Of a stretch of DNA of 64,000 nucleotides, positions 56,981-64,000 are shown piece after piece. The DNA comes from Actinophytocola oryzae (GTDB lineage Bacteria > Actinomycetota > Actinomycetes > Mycobacteriales > Pseudonocardiaceae): the NCBI RefSeq assembly GCF_004364325.1, contig NZ_SOCP01000012.1, positions 186,001-250,000 on the forward strand, written 5' to 3'. The position numbers and the translations under genes were made by a program. The notes under the pieces were generated by a model, which was not told the DNA's origin, ran no database searches, and saw only the letters and a program-made list of their open reading frames with translations. Positions within the stretch are counted from its first letter, which is position 1, and each line of letters begins with the position of its first letter.

Positions 56981-57087
56981 GCGCGAATCATCGATGGTCA
57001 GGCCGGCGCCTCGACCGTGGGGGGTGCCGGGGTAGCGGAGCCAACCATCGAGCGCGTTGCCGAGGAGCGGGCGAGGTGCCGGCATGA
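56977..57087 (+). CDS. 36-codon ORF bridging mceA and mceB
   Basis: The 104-bp space between mceA and mceB is spanned by a frame starting at ATG 56977, which overlaps the mceA stop (ATGA), and ending at TGA 57085-57087, which overlaps the mceB ATG. The peptide is arginine- and glycine-rich (MSANHRWSGRRLDRGG). It may only couple translation from mceA to mceB, or be a relic of an older mceB N terminus. I doubt it is a functional protein. Confidence 0.4.
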   Translation: MSANHRWSGRRLDRGGCRGSGANHRARCRGAGEVPA

Positions 57088-58118
57088 GGGGGATCGTCGC
57101 GCCGCTCGTCAAGCTGATCATCTTCACGCTGGTCACGGTGTCCGCGACCGCGCTCCTGGCGATCAGCATCGCGAACGTCGACCTGTCCGACACCACCGAC
57201 TACAAGGCCCGCTTCACCGACGCGACCCTGCTGCTGCCCGGTGACGAGGTGCGCATCGCGGGGGTGCGTGTCGGCGAGGTCGAGGACGTCGGCATCGTCG
57301 ACCGCAAGCAGGCCGAGGTCACCTTCTCCGTCGCCGCCGGGCGCAAGCTGCCGAGGAACGTCACCGCGCAGATCAAGTTCCGCAACCTGGTCGGCCAGCG
57401 GTACGTGTCGCTGGCGCAGGGCAGCGGCGGCGACCCCAACGACGTGCTGGAGCCAGGAGAGACCATCCCGCTGCAGCACACCCGGCCCGCGCTCGACCTG
57501 ACCGAGCTGTTCAACGGCTTCAAGCCGCTGTTCCGGGCGTTGTCGCCGGACGACGTCAACAAGCTGTCCTACGAGATCATCCAGGTGCTGCAGGGCGAGG
57601 GTGGCACCGTCGAGTCGCTCCTGTCCCACACGGCCTCGCTGACCAGCGCGATCGCCGGCCGGGACCAGGTGATCGGCGAGGTGATCAACAACCTCAACAG
57701 CGCGCTCGGCACGATCAACCAGCGTGGGGAGAAGCTCTCCGACCTGATCGTGACGGTCCAACAGCTGGTGTCCGGCCTCGCCGCCGACCGCGAACCGATC
57801 GGTGATGCCATCGACGCGCTCGGCGGGCTCACCGACACCACCGCCGGCCTGCTCGAACAGGCCCGCCAGCCGCTGAAGGACGACATCTCCGCACTCGGCG
57901 GCCTGGTCAACAACCTCAACGACAGCGAGTCGGTGGTCGAGCACTTCATCCAGTTCCTGCCGGAGAAGACCGCGAAGCTGACCCGCCTCGTGAGCTACGG
58001 CTCCTGGTTCAACTTCTACCTCTGCTCGGCGGAGGGCTCGATCGGCATCCCGGGGATAATCACCCAGCCCATCGACGTCCCGATCACGTCGGCCAGCTCG
58101 GCGAGGTGCACCCGATGA
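57084..58118 (+). CDS. Mce family protein MceB
   Basis: A 344-aa Mce protein with an N-terminal membrane anchor (LIIFTLVTVSATALLAISI, about 10-30), the MCE domain (about 35-115: LLPGDEVRIAGVRVGEVEDV, NLVGQRYVSLAQG), and a long helical region. ATG 57084 has GAGGTG five bases upstream and removes a nine-residue extension from an in-frame TTG. The stop overlaps mceC. Confidence 0.92.
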   Translation: MRGIVAPLVKLIIFTLVTVSATALLAISIANVDLSDTTDYKARFTDATLLLPGDEVRIAGVRVGEVEDVGIVDRKQAEVTFSVAAGRKLPRNVTAQIKFRNLVGQRYVSLAQGSGGDPNDVLEPGETIPLQHTRPALDLTELFNGFKPLFRALSPDDVNKLSYEIIQVLQGEGGTVESLLSHTASLTSAIAGRDQVIGEVINNLNSALGTINQRGEKLSDLIVTVQQLVSGLAADREPIGDAIDALGGLTDTTAGLLEQARQPLKDDISALGGLVNNLNDSESVVEHFIQFLPEKTAKLTRLVSYGSWFNFYLCSAEGSIGIPGIITQPIDVPITSASSARCTR

Positions 58119-59107
58119 GGTCGTTCCGTTCACGGAATCCGATGCCGATCGGTATCGCCGGTCTGGTGGTGATCGGGCTCGCCCTGACGGTCGCGATGTT
58201 CTCCGACGACCTGCCGATCATCGGCGGCGGCACGAGCTACTCCGCGGAGTTCAGCGAGGCGGCCGGGCTTGGCGACGACGACGAGGTCCGCATCGCCGGG
58301 GTGAAGGTCGGCAAGGTGACCGACGTGGAGCTGTCCGGCGACAGGGTCGTCGTCACGTTCAAGGTCAAGGACGCGTGGGTGGGCGACCAGTCGTCCGCCG
58401 CCATCAAGATCAAGAACGTGCTCGGTCAGAAGTACCTGTCGCTGGACCCGGACGGGCATGACGTGCTCGACCCGTCGACGCCGATCCCACGGAACAGAAC
58501 AGTGGCGCCCTACGACGTGCTCGAGGCGTTCCGAGGACTCGCCGAGACCACGAACGCCATCGACACGACCCAGCTCGCGCAGAGCTTCCAGGTGATCGGC
58601 GAGACCTTCGGCGACACCTCCGACGACGTGCGCGGCGCCCTGACCGGCCTGCAGCAGCTGTCGCAGACGGTCTCCAGCCGCGACCAGCAGCTCGCCACGC
58701 TCCTGTCCAACACCCGCGAGATCAGCGACACGCTCGCCGACCGCGACGCCGAGGTCGTGAAGCTCCTGCAGGACGGCAACCTGCTGCTGGAGGAGATCAA
58801 CAACCGTCGCGAGGCCATCGGCACGCTCCTGGACGGCACGCAGGCGCTCGCGAAGGAGCTGCAGGGCCTGGTCGGGGACAACCAGAAGCAGCTCGGGCCC
58901 GTGCTCACGAGCCTCGACCAGCTGACCGGCATGCTGGCCCGCAACCAGGACGCGCTCAGCCAGGGCATCAAGAACATGGCCCCGTTCGTGCGGCTGTTCA
59001 ACAACGCGGTCGGCAACGGCCGCTGGTTCGACAACTACATCTGCGGCCTGCTGCCACCGGCCGTCGGACCGGTCAACCAGGAAGGCTGTCTGGGGGCAAC
59101 GTCATGA
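58115..59107 (+). CDS. Mce family protein MceC
   Basis: A 330-aa Mce protein with a membrane anchor (IGIAGLVVIGLALTVAMF), the MCE domain (about 35-115: DDDEVRIAGVKVGKVTDVEL, NVLGQKYLSLDPDG) and the helical tube region. ATG 58115 overlaps the mceB stop (ATGA); the in-frame GTG at 58106 is an alternative. The C terminus carries a cysteine pair (YICGLL, QEGCLG). Confidence 0.92.
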   Translation: MRSFRSRNPMPIGIAGLVVIGLALTVAMFSDDLPIIGGGTSYSAEFSEAAGLGDDDEVRIAGVKVGKVTDVELSGDRVVVTFKVKDAWVGDQSSAAIKIKNVLGQKYLSLDPDGHDVLDPSTPIPRNRTVAPYDVLEAFRGLAETTNAIDTTQLAQSFQVIGETFGDTSDDVRGALTGLQQLSQTVSSRDQQLATLLSNTREISDTLADRDAEVVKLLQDGNLLLEEINNRREAIGTLLDGTQALAKELQGLVGDNQKQLGPVLTSLDQLTGMLARNQDALSQGIKNMAPFVRLFNNAVGNGRWFDNYICGLLPPAVGPVNQEGCLGATS

Positions 59108-60279
59108 GCAGCTTCGCCTCCCGGCTGTCCCGCGACCTCGCCCGTGGCGTCGCCATCGCCGTCGTGCTCGGGCTGCTGATCGCGTTCTTCCTGTGGTGGG
59201 CACTCGTCGAGGGCAACCAGCGCCGGTACTCGGCCGTGTTCACCGGCGTCGTCGGGCTCTACGAGTCCAACGACGTGCGGATCCTGGGCGTCAAGGTCGG
59301 CCACGTCGACAAGGTCACCCCGGAGGGCGACACGGTCCGCGTCGACATGCTGGTCGACCGCACGGTGACGATCCCGGCCGTCGCCAAGGCCGTGATCGTC
59401 GCGCCGTCACTCGTCAGCGACCGGTACGTGCAGTTCACCCCGGTCTACACCAGCGGCGCCACCCTGAGCGAGGGCACGGTCCTGCCGAAGGAGCGCACCG
59501 CGACGCCGCTGGAGGTCGACGACCTCTACGCGAGCCTCAACCGGGTGAGCGTCACCCTCGGCCCCAACGGCGTGAACAAGGACGGCGCGCTCGCCGACCT
59601 GCTGAACGTGCTCGCGAAGAACCTGTCCGGCAACGGCGCGATCACCAACGAGACCATCACCCAGCTCTCACAGGCCGCGAAGACGCTCTCCGGCAGCGAC
59701 GACGACCTGTTCGCCACCGTCGACAACCTGCAGAAGTTCACCTCGTCACTGGCCGCGAACGACGACTCGGTCAACGCGTTCGCCGAGCAGGCCGCCGACG
59801 CGACCAAGTTCCTCGCCGACGAGCGTGGCGACCTCGGCGAGGCCGTCCGGCAGCTCGGCATCGCGCTCGGCCTCGTGCAGCAGTTCATCAACGACAACCG
59901 CGAGCACCTCAAGACCAACGTCGACAAGCTCGCGTCGATCACCCAGGTGCTGGTCGACCAGCGGGCGGCGCTGGCGGAGACCCTCGACATCGCGCCCGTC
60001 GCCCTGTCGAACATCATCAACGCCTACAACGGCTCGTCCGGCACCCTCGACGCGCGTGCCGACCTCAACGAGCTGGCCCAGCCGCCGATCGTGACAGTCT
60101 GCAACCTGGTCCGCCAGATCACTCCCGACCAGCTGCCGCAAGCGCTTGCGGACACCTGTGACCAGCTCAAACCACTGCTCGAAGGGGCGCTGCCGACGCC
60201 GGCGCAGATCCTCACCGCGCTGCAGAACGGCACGGCACCGCAGCTGCCCATCCCCGGCACCATCGCGGGGGGCAACTGA
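59104..60279 (+). CDS. Mce family protein MceD
   Basis: A 391-aa Mce protein with a membrane anchor (ARGVAIAVVLGLLIAFFLWWALVEG region), the MCE domain (about 35-115: LYESNDVRILGVKVGHVDKV, LVSDRYVQFTPVY) and a helical region up to about 330. ATG 59104 overlaps the mceC stop. Same tunnel-forming role as its neighbours. Confidence 0.92.
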   Translation: MSSFASRLSRDLARGVAIAVVLGLLIAFFLWWALVEGNQRRYSAVFTGVVGLYESNDVRILGVKVGHVDKVTPEGDTVRVDMLVDRTVTIPAVAKAVIVAPSLVSDRYVQFTPVYTSGATLSEGTVLPKERTATPLEVDDLYASLNRVSVTLGPNGVNKDGALADLLNVLAKNLSGNGAITNETITQLSQAAKTLSGSDDDLFATVDNLQKFTSSLAANDDSVNAFAEQAADATKFLADERGDLGEAVRQLGIALGLVQQFINDNREHLKTNVDKLASITQVLVDQRAALAETLDIAPVALSNIINAYNGSSGTLDARADLNELAQPPIVTVCNLVRQITPDQLPQALADTCDQLKPLLEGALPTPAQILTALQNGTAPQLPIPGTIAGGN

Positions 60280-61463
60280 TGAAGCGCCTGGTCCCGCTGC
60301 TGGCCGCCGTGCTCGCGTTGTCCGGGTGCAGCTCGTTCACCGGCATCTACGACATCCCGCTGCCGGGCGGCGCGGATCTCGGCGACCACCCCTACACGGT
60401 GAAGGCGCACTTCAAGGACGTACTGGACCTCGTGCCGCAGTCGGGCGTCAAGGTCAACGAGGTGCCCGTCGGCCGGGTGGAGGACATCCAGCTCGCACCC
60501 GACGGCTGGACCGCCGAGGTCACCATGCGGGTCAACGGCGACGTCGAGCTGCCTGCCAACGCGCTCGCCATGCTGCGCCAGTCGAGCCTGCTCGGTGAGA
60601 AGTACGTCGAGCTGTCCGCGCCACCGCAGGGCGAGGCGACCGGGAGGCTCGCGGACGACGCGGTGATCCCGCTCGCGCGGACCAACCGCAACACCGACAT
60701 CGAGGAGGTGCTCGGCGCGCTGTCCATGCTGCTCAACGGTGGTGGCGTCGAGCAGCTGCAGAGCATCACGAAGGAGCTCAACGCCGCGCTCGAGGGCAAG
60801 GAGCCCGACCTGCGTGCCACGCTCACGAACCTCGACACGCTGGTCGGCACGCTCGACGAGAGCAAGTCGGACATCGTCAGGGCCATCGACGGCGTCAACC
60901 AGCTCGCGGGCACCCTGGCCAGTGAGAAGGACGAGCTGGCAGGTGCCATCGACTCGCTAGGCCCCGGCCTCCAGGTGCTCAACGACCAGCGGTCGCAGCT
61001 CGTGACCATGCTCCAGTCGCTGGACTCGCTGTCGGACGTCGCCGTGGACACGGTGAACGCGAGCCAGGCGGACATCGTCGCCGACCTGAAGGCGCTGACC
61101 CCCGCGCTGCAGAAGCTGGGCGAGGCGGGCGCGGACCTGCCGAAGTCGCTCGAGCTGCTGCTGACCATCCCGTTCAGCGACGAGGCCGTGAACGGCATCG
61201 AGGGCGACTACTTCAACCTGTACGCCAAGATCGACCTCAACCTGCAGGACATCGTCGACAACCTGTCCCGCAGCAGGAACAACCCGCTGCAGAACGTGCC
61301 GGTCGTCGGTGACATCCTGGGCGGCCAGTCGGGTGGTGCGGACAGCCCGCTGCTGCCGATCCCGATCATCGGCGGTTCCTCGTCCGGCCAGCAACAGCAG
61401 CCGCCGGCCGACAGCGGCGGACTGGGCGGCTTGCTGGGTGGCCTGCTGGGAGGTGGGAAGTAG
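60279..61463 (+). CDS. Mce family lipoprotein MceE (LprK-like)
   Basis: A 394-aa Mce protein whose N terminus is a lipoprotein signal with the lipobox LSGC and lipidated cysteine 17, the hallmark of the E subunit (LprK in mycobacteria). The MCE domain follows (about 38-115: VPQSGVKVNEVPVGRVEDIQ, SSLLGEKYVELSAPP), then the helical region and a Gly/Pro-rich tail. ATG 60279 overlaps the mceD stop by one base. Confidence 0.94.
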   Translation: MKRLVPLLAAVLALSGCSSFTGIYDIPLPGGADLGDHPYTVKAHFKDVLDLVPQSGVKVNEVPVGRVEDIQLAPDGWTAEVTMRVNGDVELPANALAMLRQSSLLGEKYVELSAPPQGEATGRLADDAVIPLARTNRNTDIEEVLGALSMLLNGGGVEQLQSITKELNAALEGKEPDLRATLTNLDTLVGTLDESKSDIVRAIDGVNQLAGTLASEKDELAGAIDSLGPGLQVLNDQRSQLVTMLQSLDSLSDVAVDTVNASQADIVADLKALTPALQKLGEAGADLPKSLELLLTIPFSDEAVNGIEGDYFNLYAKIDLNLQDIVDNLSRSRNNPLQNVPVVGDILGGQSGGADSPLLPIPIIGGSSSGQQQQPPADSGGLGGLLGGLLGGGK

Positions 61464-62725
61464 TGCTCACCAGGCGGGTCCGCATCCAGCTGATCGCGTT
61501 CGCGGTGATCGCGGTCGTCGCGATCGTGTACGCGGCGTTCCGGTTCACCGACGTCGGCAAGGTCTTCGGCGCCGACGGCTACACGGTGAAGATGAACCTG
61601 AAGGAGTCCGGCGGCATCTTCACCAACGCCGAGGTCACCTACCGTGGCTTCAACGTCGGTCGGGTGGGGGAGATCCACCTGACCCACGACGGCATCCAGG
61701 TCGACCTGAACATCGACTCGGACGCGCCGCGGATCCCGGAGGACCTCGACGCCGTGGTCGCCAACCGGTCCGCGGTCGGCGAGCAGTACGTCGACCTGCG
61801 GCCGCGTGACGGCGACGGCCCGTACCTGTCCGGGGCGTCGGTGATCTCGGCGGACCGGACGGTCACGCCGGTCGGCACCGACACGGTCATCCGCGACCTG
61901 GACAGCCTCGCCAGCTCCGTGCCGACCGACTCGCTGCGCACGGTCGTCGACGAGCTGGACGAGGCCTTCGCGGGCACCGGCGACGACCTGCAGGTCCTGC
62001 TCGACTCGACGCGCGACTTCACGACCATGGCCCGCGAGCACCTGCCGCAGACGATCACGCTGATCGACGACGGCGGCTCGGTGCTCGACACGCAGAACGC
62101 GCAGGCAGGCAACATCACGTCGTTCGCGAACTCGCTGCACCTGCTGTCCGACCAGCTGAAGTCCTCCGACCCGGACCTGCGCAACCTGATCACCCAGGCG
62201 CCGAGGGTGGCCTCGCAGGTGACCGACCTCCTGGCCGAGTCGGGTCCGGGCCTCGGCGTGACGGTCGCGAACCTGCTCACCACCTCCGACATCCTGCGAG
62301 CACGCAAGGACGGGCTCGAGTACGCGTTCGTGGCGTACCCGCTGTTCAGTGCGGCCGGGCAGGGGCTGCTGGGGGCCGACCCCGGGCAGGTCCACCTCGG
62401 GCTGGTGCTCAACCTGTTCAACCCGCCGCCGTGCACCAAGGGGTACGAGCAGACACCGCGCCGCAACGGCACCGACATCGGGGCAGCACCCCAGCCGGTG
62501 CCGGAGCAGACTTACTGTGCCGAGCCGACGGGCAGTCCCGTCAACGTCCGCGGCTCGGCGAACGCGCCGTTCGGTGGGGTGCCGGTCGCGCAGGACCAGC
62601 CGGCCACGCCGCCGGGTGGCGGCTCGGACGCCGCAAGGAACCCACTCGCCGTCCTGCCGGGGTCGGTGAGCCAGCCGGGTGGCGACCCACTCAGCCTCGC
62701 CACACTTCTCGGACTACCGGGGTGA
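61463..62725 (+). CDS. Mce family protein MceF
   Basis: A 420-aa Mce protein with a membrane anchor (IQLIAFAVIAVVAIVYAAF), the MCE domain (about 35-115: GGIFTNAEVTYRGFNVGRVGEI, SAVGEQYVDLRPR), a helical region and a Pro/Gly-rich end. GTG 61463 shares a base with the mceE stop. It completes the set of six. Confidence 0.93.
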   Translation: MLTRRVRIQLIAFAVIAVVAIVYAAFRFTDVGKVFGADGYTVKMNLKESGGIFTNAEVTYRGFNVGRVGEIHLTHDGIQVDLNIDSDAPRIPEDLDAVVANRSAVGEQYVDLRPRDGDGPYLSGASVISADRTVTPVGTDTVIRDLDSLASSVPTDSLRTVVDELDEAFAGTGDDLQVLLDSTRDFTTMAREHLPQTITLIDDGGSVLDTQNAQAGNITSFANSLHLLSDQLKSSDPDLRNLITQAPRVASQVTDLLAESGPGLGVTVANLLTTSDILRARKDGLEYAFVAYPLFSAAGQGLLGADPGQVHLGLVLNLFNPPPCTKGYEQTPRRNGTDIGAAPQPVPEQTYCAEPTGSPVNVRGSANAPFGGVPVAQDQPATPPGGGSDAARNPLAVLPGSVSQPGGDPLSLATLLGLPG

Positions 62726-62731
62726 TGCACG

Positions 62732-63322
62732 TTGTCTGACTCGAAGACCTCGTCCGGCGACGAGGACGTGAAGGACGCCGACGCCCGCGTCGGTTCGGGC
62801 AGGCCGAAGGGGCCGCAGCTGTTCATGACGGTCGCGGTCGCGCTGCTCGTCGCCGCGGCCGCGGTGGCCGGCTGGTACGGCGTGTCGTGGTTCAACGCGT
62901 CGAACGACGACTCGCTGTCGTTCTCGCGCACCCGCGACGAGGTCAACCGCGTCGGCCAGGCCGCGATCGTCACGATGAACACGCTGGACTACCGCAGCGT
63001 CGACCAGGGGCTGAAGGACTGGGAGTCCGCCACCACCGGCGACCTGCACAACGAGGTCGTGAAGGGCAAGAAGGACAGCCGCGACGCCATCGTCGCCGCC
63101 CAGTCGGTGACGAAGGCGACCGTGCTGTCCTCGGCCGTCTCGGAGCTCGACGACCGGGCGGGCCAGGCGTCGGTGCTGGTCGCGTTGAAGGTGAACGTGG
63201 CCGTGAAGGGCCAGCAGCCCGCCGACAAGTACATGCGTCTGGCAGGCAAGCTCCAGCGCACCGCCGACGGCTGGAAGCTGTACGAGATCGGGCAGGTCCC
63301 GTATCTGCAGCCGGGCCAGTGA
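62732..63322 (+). CDS. Mce-associated membrane protein
   Basis: A 196-aa protein with an acidic cytoplasmic N terminus, one membrane helix (LFMTVAVALLVAAAAVAGWYGV, about 31-52) and an extracytoplasmic domain of the type found in Mce-associated (Mas) proteins (about 60-190). The start is TTG 62732, seven bases after mceF. Mas proteins are thought to stabilise Mce complexes. Confidence 0.88.
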   Translation: MSDSKTSSGDEDVKDADARVGSGRPKGPQLFMTVAVALLVAAAAVAGWYGVSWFNASNDDSLSFSRTRDEVNRVGQAAIVTMNTLDYRSVDQGLKDWESATTGDLHNEVVKGKKDSRDAIVAAQSVTKATVLSSAVSELDDRAGQASVLVALKVNVAVKGQQPADKYMRLAGKLQRTADGWKLYEIGQVPYLQPGQ

Positions 63323-63334
63323 GGGAGGACTGAC

Positions 63335-64000
63335 GTGCCACCGCACCGCCGCCGCCCGGCCCCCAGCCAGGGCCAGGCACCGCCGATCCGCCGCCCCAAG
63401 GTCGCGGGGATGCGCAACCGCCCGTCCGACGTGGACGAGTTCTCGGAGGACCGGGTCACTGGTGTCCTGAGTGGACTGCGCGGCACCCCGCCGTCCAGGC
63501 CCGAAGACGACGCCGAGACGACCGTCCTGCCGAGGATCACCGACGACGAGCCGCGGGCCGAGGACGACCGCGAGATCGACCCGGAGACGAACGAGCCCCC
63601 CGCGGTCGTCGACGAGCCCGAACTCGCCCCGAGCCCCGAGCCACGCAGGAAGACCGCACAGGTGGCGAAGGTCGCGGTCCGCCCGGCAGGCAAACGCCGG
63701 TCCACCGGCAGCGTTCGCCCCGACGACCTGTCGGCGGCCGAGACCGACACGGAGCCCCGCCGCCCGCGCCCGCCGCAGCGCCCGACCCGCACGCCCGCCC
63801 AGACCCAGATTTCGGTGGCGATCATCCTGGTCGTGGTCGCGGTGGTCCTGGCAGGCCTGGCGGTGTTCTTCCGAGGGAAGGCCGACGCTCTGGCCAGCGA
63901 CGACTCGAACACGGCACTCACGGACAGCGCGACCACCAGCCAGGTGAAGGGTCAGCTGACGAACGCCATCAAGCAGACGTTCAGCTACAACTACACCGAC
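63335..64000 (+). CDS. Second Mce-associated membrane protein (partial, runs off the window)
   Basis: The frame stays open from GTG 63335 (after GGGAGG) to the last base, 222 codons. A long charged, proline-rich cytoplasmic region precedes one membrane helix (VAIILVVVAVVLAGLAVFF, about residues 160-178) and the start of an outer domain (VKGQLTNAIKQTFSYNY). This matches the shape of the preceding gene. The C terminus lies outside the window. Confidence 0.85.
   Translation, partial: MPPHRRRPAPSQGQAPPIRRPKVAGMRNRPSDVDEFSEDRVTGVLSGLRGTPPSRPEDDAETTVLPRITDDEPRAEDDREIDPETNEPPAVVDEPELAPSPEPRRKTAQVAKVAVRPAGKRRSTGSVRPDDLSAAETDTEPRRPRPPQRPTRTPAQTQISVAIILVVVAVVLAGLAVFFRGKADALASDDSNTALTDSATTSQVKGQLTNAIKQTFSYNYTD

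Noticed and set aside
61208..62395. 395-codon minus-strand frame opposite mceF and mceE
   Set aside because: Antisense shadow with Arg/Val/Asp-rich composition; the Mce proteins on the plus strand are clear.

Overview
The window is a high-GC actinobacterial chromosome, most likely a member of the Pseudonocardiaceae (Lentzea, Saccharothrix, Actinosynnema or a relative). The basis is the GC-rich third codon positions, frequent GTG and TTG starts, DUF397/XRE gene pairs, an actinobacterial KorAB, HadAB and Mce operon, and a gene order (polyprenyl synthase, htpX, yajQ, then thrT, metT, rpmG, hadAB, secE, nusG, rplK, rplA, rplJ, rplL, mkl/mceG) that parallels what I recall of the Mycobacterium tuberculosis order. 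The species is an inference.

Region 1 (1-15.6 kb) is chromosomal backbone. It holds a long-chain polyprenyl diphosphate synthase for menaquinone, two low-complexity proteins that share one C-terminal module, the 2-oxoglutarate:ferredoxin oxidoreductase KorAB, an atypical enoyl-CoA hydratase, an Lrp/AsnC regulator divergent from a DDAH-like hydrolase, an amidase with a frameshift, a siderophore-interacting flavoprotein, HtpX, a stand-alone HsdR-N-type protein, RmlA and YajQ.

Region 2 (15,640-36,958) is a 21.3-kb integrative element of the actinomycete AICE type. It sits in the 3' end of tRNA-Tyr(GTA) and is bounded by a perfect 52-bp direct repeat of the tRNA 3' end. From left to right it carries a membrane protein, a DUF397/XRE pair (the XRE gene frameshifted), small regulators, an APH-family phosphotransferase, a TPR-type regulator, and a GntR repressor facing an operator-rich promoter. 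That promoter drives the spread and transfer genes (DUF2637 protein, FtsK/TraB-type translocase). Next come an iteron-like non-coding block, a prim-pol, a RepA-like ATPase, an excisionase and a tyrosine integrase. Unusually, the integrase is 5.3 kb from the right attachment site. The extra segment holds a NYN-domain nuclease gene, 1.6 kb of hairpin- and repeat-rich DNA with no convincing gene, and a tightly packed cassette of a small unknown protein, two sigma-like proteins and an ShbA-like sigma factor. A second, partial attachment arm and core lies 114 bp inside attR.

Region 3 (37-46.3 kb) holds a TetR/oxidoreductase pair with two visible operators, a large membrane GGDEF-EAL protein, tRNA-Thr, tRNA-Met, rpmG, hadA, hadB, an IclR regulator, an aspartate-type aminotransferase and an ankyrin-like protein.

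Region 4 (46.4-52.5 kb) is the secE-nusG-rplK-rplA / rplJ-rplL block with tRNA-Trp in front. A secreted serine protease and a membrane protein of unknown function lie between rplA and rplJ on the opposite strand.

Region 5 (52.6 kb to the end) is a complete Mce lipid-import operon: ATPase MceG, permeases YrbEA and YrbEB, MceA to MceF and two Mce-associated membrane proteins, the last cut by the window edge. Most of its genes overlap their neighbour by 1-4 bases. A 36-codon ORF bridges mceA and mceB.
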